Shown here one piece after another: positions 50,502-58,144 of a stretch of 64,000 nt of DNA (the stretch's first letter is position 1; every line of letters begins with the position of its first letter). The translations under genes and the position numbers were made by a program. Under the pieces are notes generated by a model, which worked only from the letters and a program-made list of their open reading frames with translations, did no database searches and had not been told where the DNA came from. The stretch covers positions 1 through 64,000 of the forward strand of contig CAZIZN010000003.1 of NCBI GenBank assembly GCA_964543795.1, written 5' to 3'. The stretch comes from JACKIC01 sp964543795. Lineage in GTDB: Bacteria > Planctomycetota > UBA1135 > UBA2386.

Positions 50502-51554
50502 TCATCGGCCGGCGGCGAGCAGCTGCTTGATCGCCGGCCCGAAGGGCGGCCGCAGGACGCCCCGGTCGGTGACGAACGCGCGCACGAGCCCGGCCGGGGT
50601 CACGTCGAAGGCCGGATTGCGGGCCCCGCAGCCCGCCGGGGCGATGCGCTGGCCGCCACAGTGCAGGACCTCGCTGCCATCGCGCTGTTCGATCGGGATG
50701 CCGCGTCCGTCCGCGAGTCGCGCGTCGAAGGTCGAGGTGGGGGCGGCGACGTAGAACGGCACGTCGTGCGCAGCGCAGGCGAGGGCCACCGCGTAGGTGC
50801 CCACCTTGTTGGCGAAATCGCCGTTCGCGGCGACGCGGTCGGCGCCGACGATCGCCAGCGAGACCTCGCCGCGGGCGATCAACCCGGCTGCGGCGCCGTC
50901 GACCAGCAGGTCGACCGGGATGCCGGCGGCGACCAGTTCGAGCGCCGTCAGCCGTGCGCCCTGCAGCAGCGGGCGGGTCTCGTCGGCGAGCACCCGGAAA
51001 CGGGTCCCTGCCGCCCACGCCGCGAAGAGCACGGCCAGCGCCGTGCCATCGCCAGCCGTCGCGAGCCGGCCCGTGTTGCAGTGGGTGAGCACGGTGGCGC
51101 CGGGCGGGATCAGACCCTTGCCGGCAGCTCCCAGCGCGCGGCAGGCGGCCTCGTCCTCGGCGTGGATCGCGCGCGCTTCGGCGAGCAGCGTCGCCAGGGC
51201 CGGCTCCGCCGCCGCCGCGGCGATGCAGCGCTCGATGGCCCAGGCGAGGTTGACGGCCGTCGGCCGCGCGGCCACGAGACGAGCGCCGACGGCGCGGGCG
51301 GTCGCGACGAAGTCGCCCGGTCGCGGCGACGCCTCGCGCACACCGAGGAACAGACCGTAGGCGGCGGCGACACCGATCGCGGGCGCGCCGCGCACGGCGA
51401 GGCCGGCGATCGCCTCGATCACCTCGTCGACCTCGTGCAGCAGCAGCACGTCGACGCGGTGCGGCAGGCGCGTCTGGTCGAGCAGTTCGAGCCGGCCGTC
51501 CTGCTCCCCGCGCCAGGCGATCGTCGGCGGCAACGGCCGCGCGGCGTCGCTCAT
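50502..51554 (-). CDS. mtnA: S-methyl-5-thioribose-1-phosphate isomerase
   Basis: Methionine salvage enzyme converting MTR-1-P to MTRu-1-P; cytosolic, 350 residues. Family blocks: VRGAPAIGVAAAYGL, VLTHCNTGRLATAG (catalytic Cys), IVGADRVAANGDFANKVGT (catalytic Asp) and YVAAPTSTFD. ATG 51554 overlaps the purC stop (ATGA), so it is co-translated with purC. No other mtn genes are near. Confidence 0.95.
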   Translation of the reverse strand: MSDAARPLPPTIAWRGEQDGRLELLDQTRLPHRVDVLLLHEVDEVIEAIAGLAVRGAPAIGVAAAYGLFLGVREASPRPGDFVATARAVGARLVAARPTAVNLAWAIERCIAAAAAEPALATLLAEARAIHAEDEAACRALGAAGKGLIPPGATVLTHCNTGRLATAGDGTALAVLFAAWAAGTRFRVLADETRPLLQGARLTALELVAAGIPVDLLVDGAAAGLIARGEVSLAIVGADRVAANGDFANKVGTYAVALACAAHDVPFYVAAPTSTFDARLADGRGIPIEQRDGSEVLHCGGQRIAPAGCGARNPAFDVTPAGLVRAFVTDRGVLRPPFGPAIKQLLAAGR

Positions 51555-52441
51555 CGCCGCGCTCCGCAGAGGCGCCGCGCGATCTCCGCGTACGTCGCCG
51601 CCGTCTTCGCGATCACGTCGGCCGGCAGGCTCGGCGGGGGCGGCGACCGGTCCCAACCGGTCGCGAGCAGCCAGTTGCGCAGGTACTGCTTGTCGAACGA
51701 CGTCGGCTGACGGCCGGGTGCGACCTCCTCGGCGGGCCAGAAGCGGCTCGAATCCGGTGTCATGCATTCGTCGATCAGCACGACCTCGCCGCCGGCGAGT
51801 CCGAACTCGAACTTCGTGTCGGCGATGACGATGCCGCACGCACGAGCGTGATCGCGACCGCGCGCGTAGAGCGCCAGCGCGAGTTCGCGCGCGCGGCGGG
51901 CGACGGGTTCGCCGACCAGTTCGACGACGCGCGCGAAGTCGATCGGCTCGTCGTGGCCCGCCGCGGCCTTGGTCGACGGCGTGAGGATCGGCGGTTCGAT
52001 CGCGCTGGCGTGCAACAGCCCCGGCGGCAGACGCACGCCGCTCACCGTGCCGTCGCGCTGGTAGTCGGCGAAACCCGAGCCCGTCAGATGACCGCGCACG
52101 ACCCACTCGACCGGCAACGGTTCGCAGCGCCGGCAGCGCATCGACCGGCCGCGCAGCACGTCGCGGTACGCGGCGGGGACCTCGGGCCAGGCGTCGACGT
52201 CGGCGGAGAGCAGGTGGTTGGGGCACACGTCGCGCAGGTGTTCGAACCAGAACACCGACGTGGCGGTCAGCACGCGACCCTTGCCCGGGATCCCTTCGCG
52301 CATGACCACGTCGAACGCCGAGACCCGGTCCGTGGCGACGAGCAGCAGGTCGTCGCCCAGCGCGAAGATCTCGCGCACCTTGCCCGAACCGAGCTTCTTC
52401 GCGAACGGCAGATCGAGGGCCAACAGGGGAACGTCGCTCAC
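51551..52441 (-). CDS. purC: Phosphoribosylaminoimidazole-succinocarboxamide synthase (SAICAR synthetase)
   Basis: Purine synthesis step 7: CAIR plus Asp plus ATP to SAICAR. The protein has 296 residues (the longer, eukaryote/planctomycete-like form). Blocks: GSGKVREIFALGDD, VATDRVSAFDVVM, VVRGHLTGSGFADYQ, GIVIADTKFEFG and LIDECMTPDSSRFW. ATG 52441. It is divergent from aroA across 79 bp that contain a 14-bp direct repeat. Confidence 0.96.
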   Translation of the reverse strand: MSDVPLLALDLPFAKKLGSGKVREIFALGDDLLLVATDRVSAFDVVMREGIPGKGRVLTATSVFWFEHLRDVCPNHLLSADVDAWPEVPAAYRDVLRGRSMRCRRCEPLPVEWVVRGHLTGSGFADYQRDGTVSGVRLPPGLLHASAIEPPILTPSTKAAAGHDEPIDFARVVELVGEPVARRARELALALYARGRDHARACGIVIADTKFEFGLAGGEVVLIDECMTPDSSRFWPAEEVAPGRQPTSFDKQYLRNWLLATGWDRSPPPPSLPADVIAKTAATYAEIARRLCGARR

Positions 52442-52461
52442 GGGGTGCGATCATGCAGCGA

Positions 52462-52514
52462 CCGCCGGGACCGGCAAAGCCTCGAGTGCGTCCGCCGCCG
52501 GGACCGGCTAGAAC
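52462..52514. promoter_or_regulatory. purC/aroA divergent control region with 14-bp direct repeats
   Basis: CCGCCGGGACCGGC occurs at 52462-52475 and 52495-52508, 33 bp apart, about three helical turns. Right after it TAGAAC (52509-52514) lies 6 nt before the aroA GTG, a leaderless-type -10. The repeats may bind a regulator on one face of the helix. Confidence 0.4.
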
Positions 52515-52520
52515 GGCCGC

Positions 52521-53789
52521 GTGCGCGCGCTCGTACGACCTCGGCCCCCAGGCCTGCCTCACGACCTCGGCGCACCGGACCTCCCCGGCAGCAAGAGCCA
52601 CGCGCAGCGCGCGCTCGTGCTCGGTGCGTTCGTCCCGGGCGCGACGCTGCTGCGCGGCGCGCCCACGAGCGGCGACGTCGCGGCCCTGGCCGCGGCGTGC
52701 GAGCGCATGGGCAGGCCGTGCCGCCGTTCGGGCCCGGACCTCGCCGTCGAAGGTCGGCCGATCGAGCCGGGGCTCGACGTCGCGGTCGAACTGGGCGGCA
52801 GCGCCACCGCCGCGCGCACGCTGCTCATGGTCGTGCCGCTGCTGGGCGGCAGGATCACCGCCGACGGCGACGCGACGCTGCGGCAACGGCCGATGTCGCC
52901 CGTGGTCGCCGCCCTCGCGGCCGCCGGCATCCGCTGCTCGGCCGAACGCCTGCCGTGCACGGCCGACGGTCGCGGACATCGGCTGGCTGCCGGCGCCGCC
53001 CTCGACCTCGACGCTCGCCTGACCACGCAGCACGCGACGGGAGCCCTGCTCGCCGTGGCCCTCGCGGGCGGCGGCTCGCTGCGGGCGCGCTCGCCGAGCG
53101 CGGTCGGGTACCTGCAGGTGACCGCGGCGGTGCTGCGCGCGTTCGGCGCCGAGGTCGTGTGCACGGCGCACGGCGCGGACCGGCACTTCGCCGTGCGCGG
53201 CCCGCTGCGCGCTACCGAGTACGACGTGCCGGCGGACGCTTCGTCGCGCGCGTTCGTCGCCGCACTGGCGGCCATGCACGGGCGGAGCCTGCCCGCGGCG
53301 CTGGCCACGGTCGCCGACCACCCCGACCTCGCCGTCGACGGCGACCTCGCGCAGCTCAGCGCGGCGGGGCCGGACGAATGTCGACTCGACGGGCTCGCGG
53401 CGCGCCCGGATTGCGTGCCAGCGGTAGCTGCGGCGGCGGCCTGCCGCGCCGGCCGCACGCGCCTCACCGCGATCCCGTCGCTGCGCCACAAGGAGAGCGA
53501 CCGCCTCGCCGCCATGGCCGCGGGCCTCTGTGCGGCCGGTGCGCGCGCGGCGGTGGTGGGCGACGACCTCGTGATCGACGGCCTCGTGATCGACGGCCCG
53601 GTGCACGCCGCTGCGGGCCCGGTCGAGCTGCCCGCGCCCGAGGACCACCGCGTGGTGATGGCACTGGCCCTGCTCGGAACCCTGTTGCCCGGCGGCGTGC
53701 TGCTGCCGCACGCCGAAGCCGCGGCGAAGAGCTGGCCGGGCTACTGGGACTGGCTCGGCCGGTGCGCGGACGTCGTAGTCACGCCGTGA
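52521..53789 (+). CDS. aroA: 3-phosphoshikimate 1-carboxyvinyltransferase (EPSP synthase)
   Basis: Shikimate pathway enzyme joining shikimate-3-phosphate and PEP. The protein has 422 residues. Blocks: PGSKSHAQRALVLGA (S3P/PEP site), LGGSATAARTLLMVVPLL in place of the usual GNAGTAMR-type loop, SSRAFVAALAAM, and LRHKESDRLAAM. The changed second block is moderate divergence, not loss. GTG 52521 is preceded by no Shine-Dalgarno. It is convergent with a lipoprotein gene. Confidence 0.9.
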   Translation: MRALVRPRPPGLPHDLGAPDLPGSKSHAQRALVLGAFVPGATLLRGAPTSGDVAALAAACERMGRPCRRSGPDLAVEGRPIEPGLDVAVELGGSATAARTLLMVVPLLGGRITADGDATLRQRPMSPVVAALAAAGIRCSAERLPCTADGRGHRLAAGAALDLDARLTTQHATGALLAVALAGGGSLRARSPSAVGYLQVTAAVLRAFGAEVVCTAHGADRHFAVRGPLRATEYDVPADASSRAFVAALAAMHGRSLPAALATVADHPDLAVDGDLAQLSAAGPDECRLDGLAARPDCVPAVAAAAACRAGRTRLTAIPSLRHKESDRLAAMAAGLCAAGARAAVVGDDLVIDGLVIDGPVHAAAGPVELPAPEDHRVVMALALLGTLLPGGVLLPHAEAAAKSWPGYWDWLGRCADVVVTP

Positions 53790-53880
53790 CCGGATGGCTG
53801 CGGCGCCTCGCCGCCGCAGCGGACTGGCGGCCGTGTTCGCCCGTGTCCGCGACCCGCGTTGCGGCGGCGACCGCAGACCC

Positions 53881-53915
53881 TGATCGGGGCCGGCCGCTGC
53901 GGACGGGCCCGATCA
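53881..53915. terminator. Hairpin between convergent aroA and lipoprotein genes
   Basis: TGATCGGG (53881-53888) and CCCGATCA (53908-53915) form an 8-bp stem with a GC-rich loop, overlapping the stop of the minus-strand lipoprotein gene. It could serve both directions; there is no clear T run. Confidence 0.4.
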
Positions 53916-55103
53916 GACCTTCTCGCGCACGCCGAGGCCGAGGTTGAGTTCGGGCTGGTTGTTGCTGCGCGCCTCGAGGAAGCCGTCGACGAAGCTGAAG
54001 GCGTTGTAGCTGCGGTCGATCGCGGCGAACCACGTCTCGTTGGTGCCCTGGATCGCGATCGTCATGCCGCCGTCGCTCGACAGCGTGTAGGTGCCCACGT
54101 AGCTGAAGTCGATGCCCTGGTTGCCGGTCGCGTCGAGCCGGAAGCCGCCGCCCGTCGACAGCGTGACGACGCCGACGAAGCTGTCCGAACCGCAGTTCGT
54201 CGGGTTCACGAACAGGGTGTGGCCACCGACCAGGAAGCGGCCCGTGACCCGCACCGGATCGACCGGGGTCGCCGGCGCATCGAACTTGCGCACCAGGAAC
54301 ACCATGCCGGCCTCGCCGTCGGTCTCGTCGGCGTCGAGCGCGAACACCTGGTTGTCGTTGGCCACCGCGTACATCACGCGGCTGTCGGCGGTCTGGCCGG
54401 TCAGCGTGTAGCTCAGGGTCAGGTTGCAGGTGCCGTCGCCGGTGTTGTTCTGCAGCAGGTTCTGGATCGCGCCGCCGAAGGTCACCGTCGCCGTGCCCTG
54501 CGTGCCGCTGCCGCTGATCGAGCGCGACTCGCCGGGGTTGCCCGCGGCGATCGTCACCGCGCCGCTGGCCGCGCGGCCGACGTTCTCGGGCGACAGGATC
54601 GTCTGGTCGAACACCGTGTGCAGCGAGAGCAGATGCCACGCGCCGCCGAGTTCGACCTGTCCCGGAGTGACCTTGCAGCCGTAGTAGAGACCGATCGACT
54701 CGGAGCTCGGCGTCGACACGCGGTCGGTGAACTGGTAGGTCCCGATCGTGTCCACCAGCCCGTAGCCGCCGCGGAACACCACCGACGGATCGCGGCCGCC
54801 GCCCGTGACGTAGAGCGACAGCGCACCGTCGTTCTCGAGCGCGTAGCGATCCGAGCTCGAACTGCCCGACGGTCGCGTGATCGTGTAGGTGCTGTCGTCG
54901 CTGAGGTTGAGCACGCCGCGATCGGTGAAGACCACCTCGGGTTTGACCGGGAAGGTGCCGAAGCCCGAGAGGCTGCGGAACCCGAACATGTGGTGGCTGG
55001 CCGCGATCTTGACGTCGCTCTGCGGCCGGTCCTCCTCGCCGCCCGAGGAGCAGGCAGCCAGGGACGCGAGCAGGACGAAACCGGCGGAACGAGGACGAGT
55101 CAT
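53913..55103 (-). CDS. Lipoprotein, beta-rich, unknown function
   Basis: A 396-residue predicted lipoprotein with lipobox LAAC (C18) after MTRPRSAGFVLLASLAAC. The mature part is Gly/Ser/Thr-rich and beta-structured, with repeated short strands (TYTITRPSGSSSSDRYALEN, TYQFTDRVSTP, RVTGRFLVGGHTLFVNP, YVGTYTLSSDGGMTIAI). This suggests a propeller or lipocalin-like barrel exposed outside the cytoplasm. No enzyme motif. ATG 55103 fits the lipobox distance. It is divergent from the DUF3187 gene. Confidence 0.7.
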   Translation of the reverse strand: MTRPRSAGFVLLASLAACSSGGEEDRPQSDVKIAASHHMFGFRSLSGFGTFPVKPEVVFTDRGVLNLSDDSTYTITRPSGSSSSDRYALENDGALSLYVTGGGRDPSVVFRGGYGLVDTIGTYQFTDRVSTPSSESIGLYYGCKVTPGQVELGGAWHLLSLHTVFDQTILSPENVGRAASGAVTIAAGNPGESRSISGSGTQGTATVTFGGAIQNLLQNNTGDGTCNLTLSYTLTGQTADSRVMYAVANDNQVFALDADETDGEAGMVFLVRKFDAPATPVDPVRVTGRFLVGGHTLFVNPTNCGSDSFVGVVTLSTGGGFRLDATGNQGIDFSYVGTYTLSSDGGMTIAIQGTNETWFAAIDRSYNAFSFVDGFLEARSNNQPELNLGLGVREKV

Positions 55104-55218
55104 GGGTGGGAGCAAGCGCAGGAGTGTAGCGAGTCACGGCCCGGCGGTCACCGCCGCGCGCGCACGGTGCCTGCCCGGCGCCCGAGCCGACCGTGGCAAG
55201 GCAGCTTCGCGGCCCGGC

Positions 55219-55247
55219 GTGGACTGCCATCGGCCTGCCGCTAGGTT
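55219..55247 (+). promoter_or_regulatory. Promoter of the DUF3187 gene, leaderless type
   Basis: GTGGAC (55219-55224), 17-nt spacer and TAGGTT (55242-55247) lie 7 nt before the ATG at 55255. The hexamers and layout resemble those of the PfkB kinase promoter at 22115. Confidence 0.4.
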
Positions 55248-55254
55248 TAGCTCG

Positions 55255-56259
55255 ATGCGATCGGCGTGGGCCGCGTGGCCGTTCCTGCTGTGGCTCGCTT
55301 CGGCCTGCGCCGCCCCGGACTCGTTCGGCGGCCCGCTGCCGGTGCGCAACCAGCATCCCGCGCAGCTGCTGGTCCAGCATCTGCCGCCGCGGTCGACCGC
55401 GGTGCTCGGCGCCGACACGATCTCGCTGCGCACCGATGCGGCCTACACGAGCCTGTTCCTGTTCGGCAGCAACGGCTCCGGCTCGTACACGATGGACGGC
55501 GAGTACCTGCGCGCGGCCGCGAGCGCGGCGCTGGGCCTCGGCGGCGGCTTCGAACTCGGCTTCGAAGTGCCGTTCGCCGTCACCGGCGGCGGCTTCCTCG
55601 ACGACTTCATCATCGAGTACCACGATCTGTTCGGACTGCCCGACCAGGACCGCTCGACGAGTCCGCGCGACGAGTTCGGCATCCGCGCGGCGCGCGGCAC
55701 GGAGACGGTGTGGAGCGTCGACCGCTCGGACTTCGAACTGCTGGACATGCCACTCACGCTGACGTTCGCGCCGTGGCACGCCGCACCGGAGCGCACCGGC
55801 TTCGATCTCGCCGTGCGCGCCGGCGTGGAGTTCCCGGTCGGCGACGAGCAGCGCGGTTACGGCAACGGCGAACTCGACGTGACGGCGGGCGTCGTGCTCG
55901 AGCAGCGCTGCGAGTCGGCGGCGTTCTTCGCGCACCTGCAGCACACCTTCGCCGGCACCCCGGCACAGGCCCGCGAGGCCGGCTTCTCGTTCCGCGACGT
56001 GACTGCCGCCGGCATCGGCGCGGAGTTGCCGCTCGCCGAGGACTTCGCGGCGCTCGTGCAGGTCGCGGTCGAGAATGCGACGCTGCGCGAACTGGACCTG
56101 CGCGAGACCACGAACCTGCACGTGTTGCTCTGGGTGGGCGGGCGCTGGCGCCTGGCCCGCGACTGGGCGCTCGAGTTCGCCTTCGGCGAAGACCTCAACG
56201 GCCACGCGTCGCCGGACTTCACGGCCTGGGTGGGAGCCGCGTGGACGCCCGGATCCTGA
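55255..56259 (+). CDS. DUF3187 family outer-membrane-type protein
   Basis: A 334-residue exported protein. The signal (MRSAWAAWPFLLWLASACAA) might be a weak lipoprotein signal (C18, Ala at -3). The start of the mature part (GPLPVRNQHPAQLLVQHLPP) and the alternating beta strands (FELGFEVPFAVTGGGFLDDF, TGFDLAVRAGVEFPVGD, FAALVQVAVENATLREL) match DUF3187, predicted beta-barrel proteins of the outer membrane. Function unknown. It precedes the qhp operon in the same direction by about 120 bp and may or may not belong with it. Confidence 0.75.
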   Translation: MRSAWAAWPFLLWLASACAAPDSFGGPLPVRNQHPAQLLVQHLPPRSTAVLGADTISLRTDAAYTSLFLFGSNGSGSYTMDGEYLRAAASAALGLGGGFELGFEVPFAVTGGGFLDDFIIEYHDLFGLPDQDRSTSPRDEFGIRAARGTETVWSVDRSDFELLDMPLTLTFAPWHAAPERTGFDLAVRAGVEFPVGDEQRGYGNGELDVTAGVVLEQRCESAAFFAHLQHTFAGTPAQAREAGFSFRDVTAAGIGAELPLAEDFAALVQVAVENATLRELDLRETTNLHVLLWVGGRWRLARDWALEFAFGEDLNGHASPDFTAWVGAAWTPGS

Positions 56260-56320
56260 AGCCCAGGATCCTGACGCAAGGCCGCTCGGGCCACTCAGCA
56301 CCGACCCTCCCCCCCGTCTG

Positions 56321-56350
56321 TGCTTTACATAACATATCTTATCAGAACAT
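56321..56350 (+). promoter_or_regulatory. AT-rich control segment before the qhp operon
   Basis: Thirty bases with only 8 G+C in otherwise GC-rich DNA. They include TTTACA (56324-56329), TATCTT (56335-56340) and the small inverted repeat ATAA-N6-TTAT (56330-56343). This is the likely promoter and activator site of the qhp operon; the Paracoccus operon has an AraC-type activator, not found here. Confidence 0.5.
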
Positions 56351-56381
56351 GACGACCGGTCGCGAGAGCGGCATCCGATGA
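56349..56381 (+). CDS. Possible leader mini-ORF before qhpF
   Basis: ATG at 56349 opens a 10-codon frame (MTTGRESGIR) whose stop overlaps the qhpF ATG as ATGA. Reinitiation from it could couple qhpF translation. It has no Shine-Dalgarno, so it may be chance. Confidence 0.3.
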   Translation: MTTGRESGIR

Positions 56382-58144
56382 CGGCTGCGCCCCGGCCCGT
56401 GCCCTGGCGCTGCGCGCTCGAATTGCTGGCGCCGGTGCCGCGTTCCCGCCTGGCGCTCCACGCCACCCTGCTGATCGCCGCCGCCGCGCTGCCGCTGCTT
56501 GGACTGTTCGCGATGCAGTGGCTCGTCGACGCCGTCGCCGACGGCGTGCGCGGCAGCACCCCGGCCGGTGACGCCACCGGGCGCGTGCTGCAGGCCACCG
56601 GCTTCGCCGCGCTCGTCGCGGTCGCCGGCCACACGCTGCGCAGTGTCTCCGCGGTCCTCGGCGAAGACCTCGGCCGCCGTCTTGCCGACGCGGCGACCGG
56701 CAGCCTGCAGCGCCGCGCCGCCGAACTCGACCTGGCCGAGTACGACCGGCCCGAGTTCCACGACCTGCTGCAGCGCGCCGGCGGCGAAGCCGCGCAAAGG
56801 CCCGTGCGGCTGCTGCAGGACCTCGGCGGCCTGATCGCCGCCGCGGTCCAACTCGTCGCCATGGGCACCGTGCTGGCGCTGGTCGAGCCGTGGCTGGCGC
56901 TCGGCGTCGCGGCGGCCGCGGCCCCGGTCAGCCTGCTGCGCGCCCGGCACGCGCGCGCGCGCTACCGCTGGCAGGAACAGAACGTCGGCCGGCAGCGCGA
57001 CGTCGGCTACCTGGGCGCGGTGCTCACGGGCCGATCGACGGCCAAGGACGTGCGTGCCCTGGGCGTCGGCGACTGGTTCGCCGCCCGGCTCGCGGCGCTG
57101 CGGGCCGAACTGCGTGCGTCGCTGCAAGGTCTCGCGCAGCGGCGGGCCCGCGAGGAGCTGATCGTGCACGCCCTGGCCAGCCTCGCGGTGTTCGCGGCGT
57201 ACCTGCATCTGGGCCTGCTGGCGCTGGCGTCCGCGATGACGCTCGGCGGGCTCGTCCTGCACGCCCAGGCCGTGCAGCGGCTGCAGAACGGCGTGCGCGA
57301 CCTGCTGGGCGCCGCCGCTGCCCTCGGCGAGGACCGGCTGTTCCTGCGGCCCTGGCTCGAGTTCTTCGCGCGGCAACCGACGCTGCGCGGCGGGCCGGCC
57401 CAAGCGGTCGCGGCACGGCCGCCACATCTCGCCGCCACCCGGGTGGAGTTCACCTATCCCGGTGGCCCGGCAGCGGCGTTGCGCGGCATCGACCTCGCGA
57501 TCGAACCCGGCGAACTCGTCGCCGTGGTGGGAGCCAACGGCTCGGGCAAGTCGACGCTGCTCAAGCTGCTGCTGCGCCTCTACGACCCCACCACCGGCTG
57601 CGTCTCTGCCGACGGTGTCGATCTGCGTTCGCTCGAGGGCGCGCAATGGCGGCGGCGCGTCGCGGTCCTGCTCCAGGACGCGCAAGCGTTCGAACTGCCG
57701 CTGCGCACGAATCTCGGCCTGCCGCAGGAGGCCGAGCCGACCGAACTCTGGCGCGTCCTCGAGGTCGTCGGCCTGCAGGCGCGTGTGCGGAGCCTGCCCG
57801 CGGGCCTCGAGACACCGCTGTCGCGCCGCATCGCCGGCGGGGTCGATCTCAGCGGCGGTGAACTGCGGCGCCTGGTGCTCGCTCGCGCGCTGCTGCAGCC
57901 GGCCGACGTGCTGTTGCTCGACGAACCGTTCGCGCAACTCGACGGCGCCGTCGCGACGCAGGTCGTCGACGAACTGCGTCGCCGCCGCGGCCGCCAGACC
58001 GTGGTCGTCGTCGACCACCGCCGCGCGGCCGTCGATTGCGCCGACCGGCTCGTCTGGCTCGACCACGGCGAACTGCGCGCGAGCGGCGCGCCCGCGGCGA
58101 TGCTCGCGAAGCACGCCGGCCTGCGCGCCCTCTTCCCTGGCTGA
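56378..58144 (+). CDS. qhpF: ABC transporter permease/ATPase of the quinohemoprotein amine dehydrogenase operon
   Basis: A 588-residue half-transporter with an exporter-type membrane domain (about residues 20-310, five or six helices) and an ATPase with Walker A GANGSGKST (385-393), signature LSGGELRR and Walker B VLLLDEP. By position it corresponds to QhpF, thought to export the cross-linked small subunit to the periplasm. It overlaps qhpA by one base. The Q-loop segment reads VLLQDAQAF. No peptidase domain is fused, in agreement with a separate protease (QhpE). Confidence 0.85.
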   Translation: MTAAPRPVPWRCALELLAPVPRSRLALHATLLIAAAALPLLGLFAMQWLVDAVADGVRGSTPAGDATGRVLQATGFAALVAVAGHTLRSVSAVLGEDLGRRLADAATGSLQRRAAELDLAEYDRPEFHDLLQRAGGEAAQRPVRLLQDLGGLIAAAVQLVAMGTVLALVEPWLALGVAAAAAPVSLLRARHARARYRWQEQNVGRQRDVGYLGAVLTGRSTAKDVRALGVGDWFAARLAALRAELRASLQGLAQRRAREELIVHALASLAVFAAYLHLGLLALASAMTLGGLVLHAQAVQRLQNGVRDLLGAAAALGEDRLFLRPWLEFFARQPTLRGGPAQAVAARPPHLAATRVEFTYPGGPAAALRGIDLAIEPGELVAVVGANGSGKSTLLKLLLRLYDPTTGCVSADGVDLRSLEGAQWRRRVAVLLQDAQAFELPLRTNLGLPQEAEPTELWRVLEVVGLQARVRSLPAGLETPLSRRIAGGVDLSGGELRRLVLARALLQPADVLLLDEPFAQLDGAVATQVVDELRRRRGRQTVVVVDHRRAAVDCADRLVWLDHGELRASGAPAAMLAKHAGLRALFPG

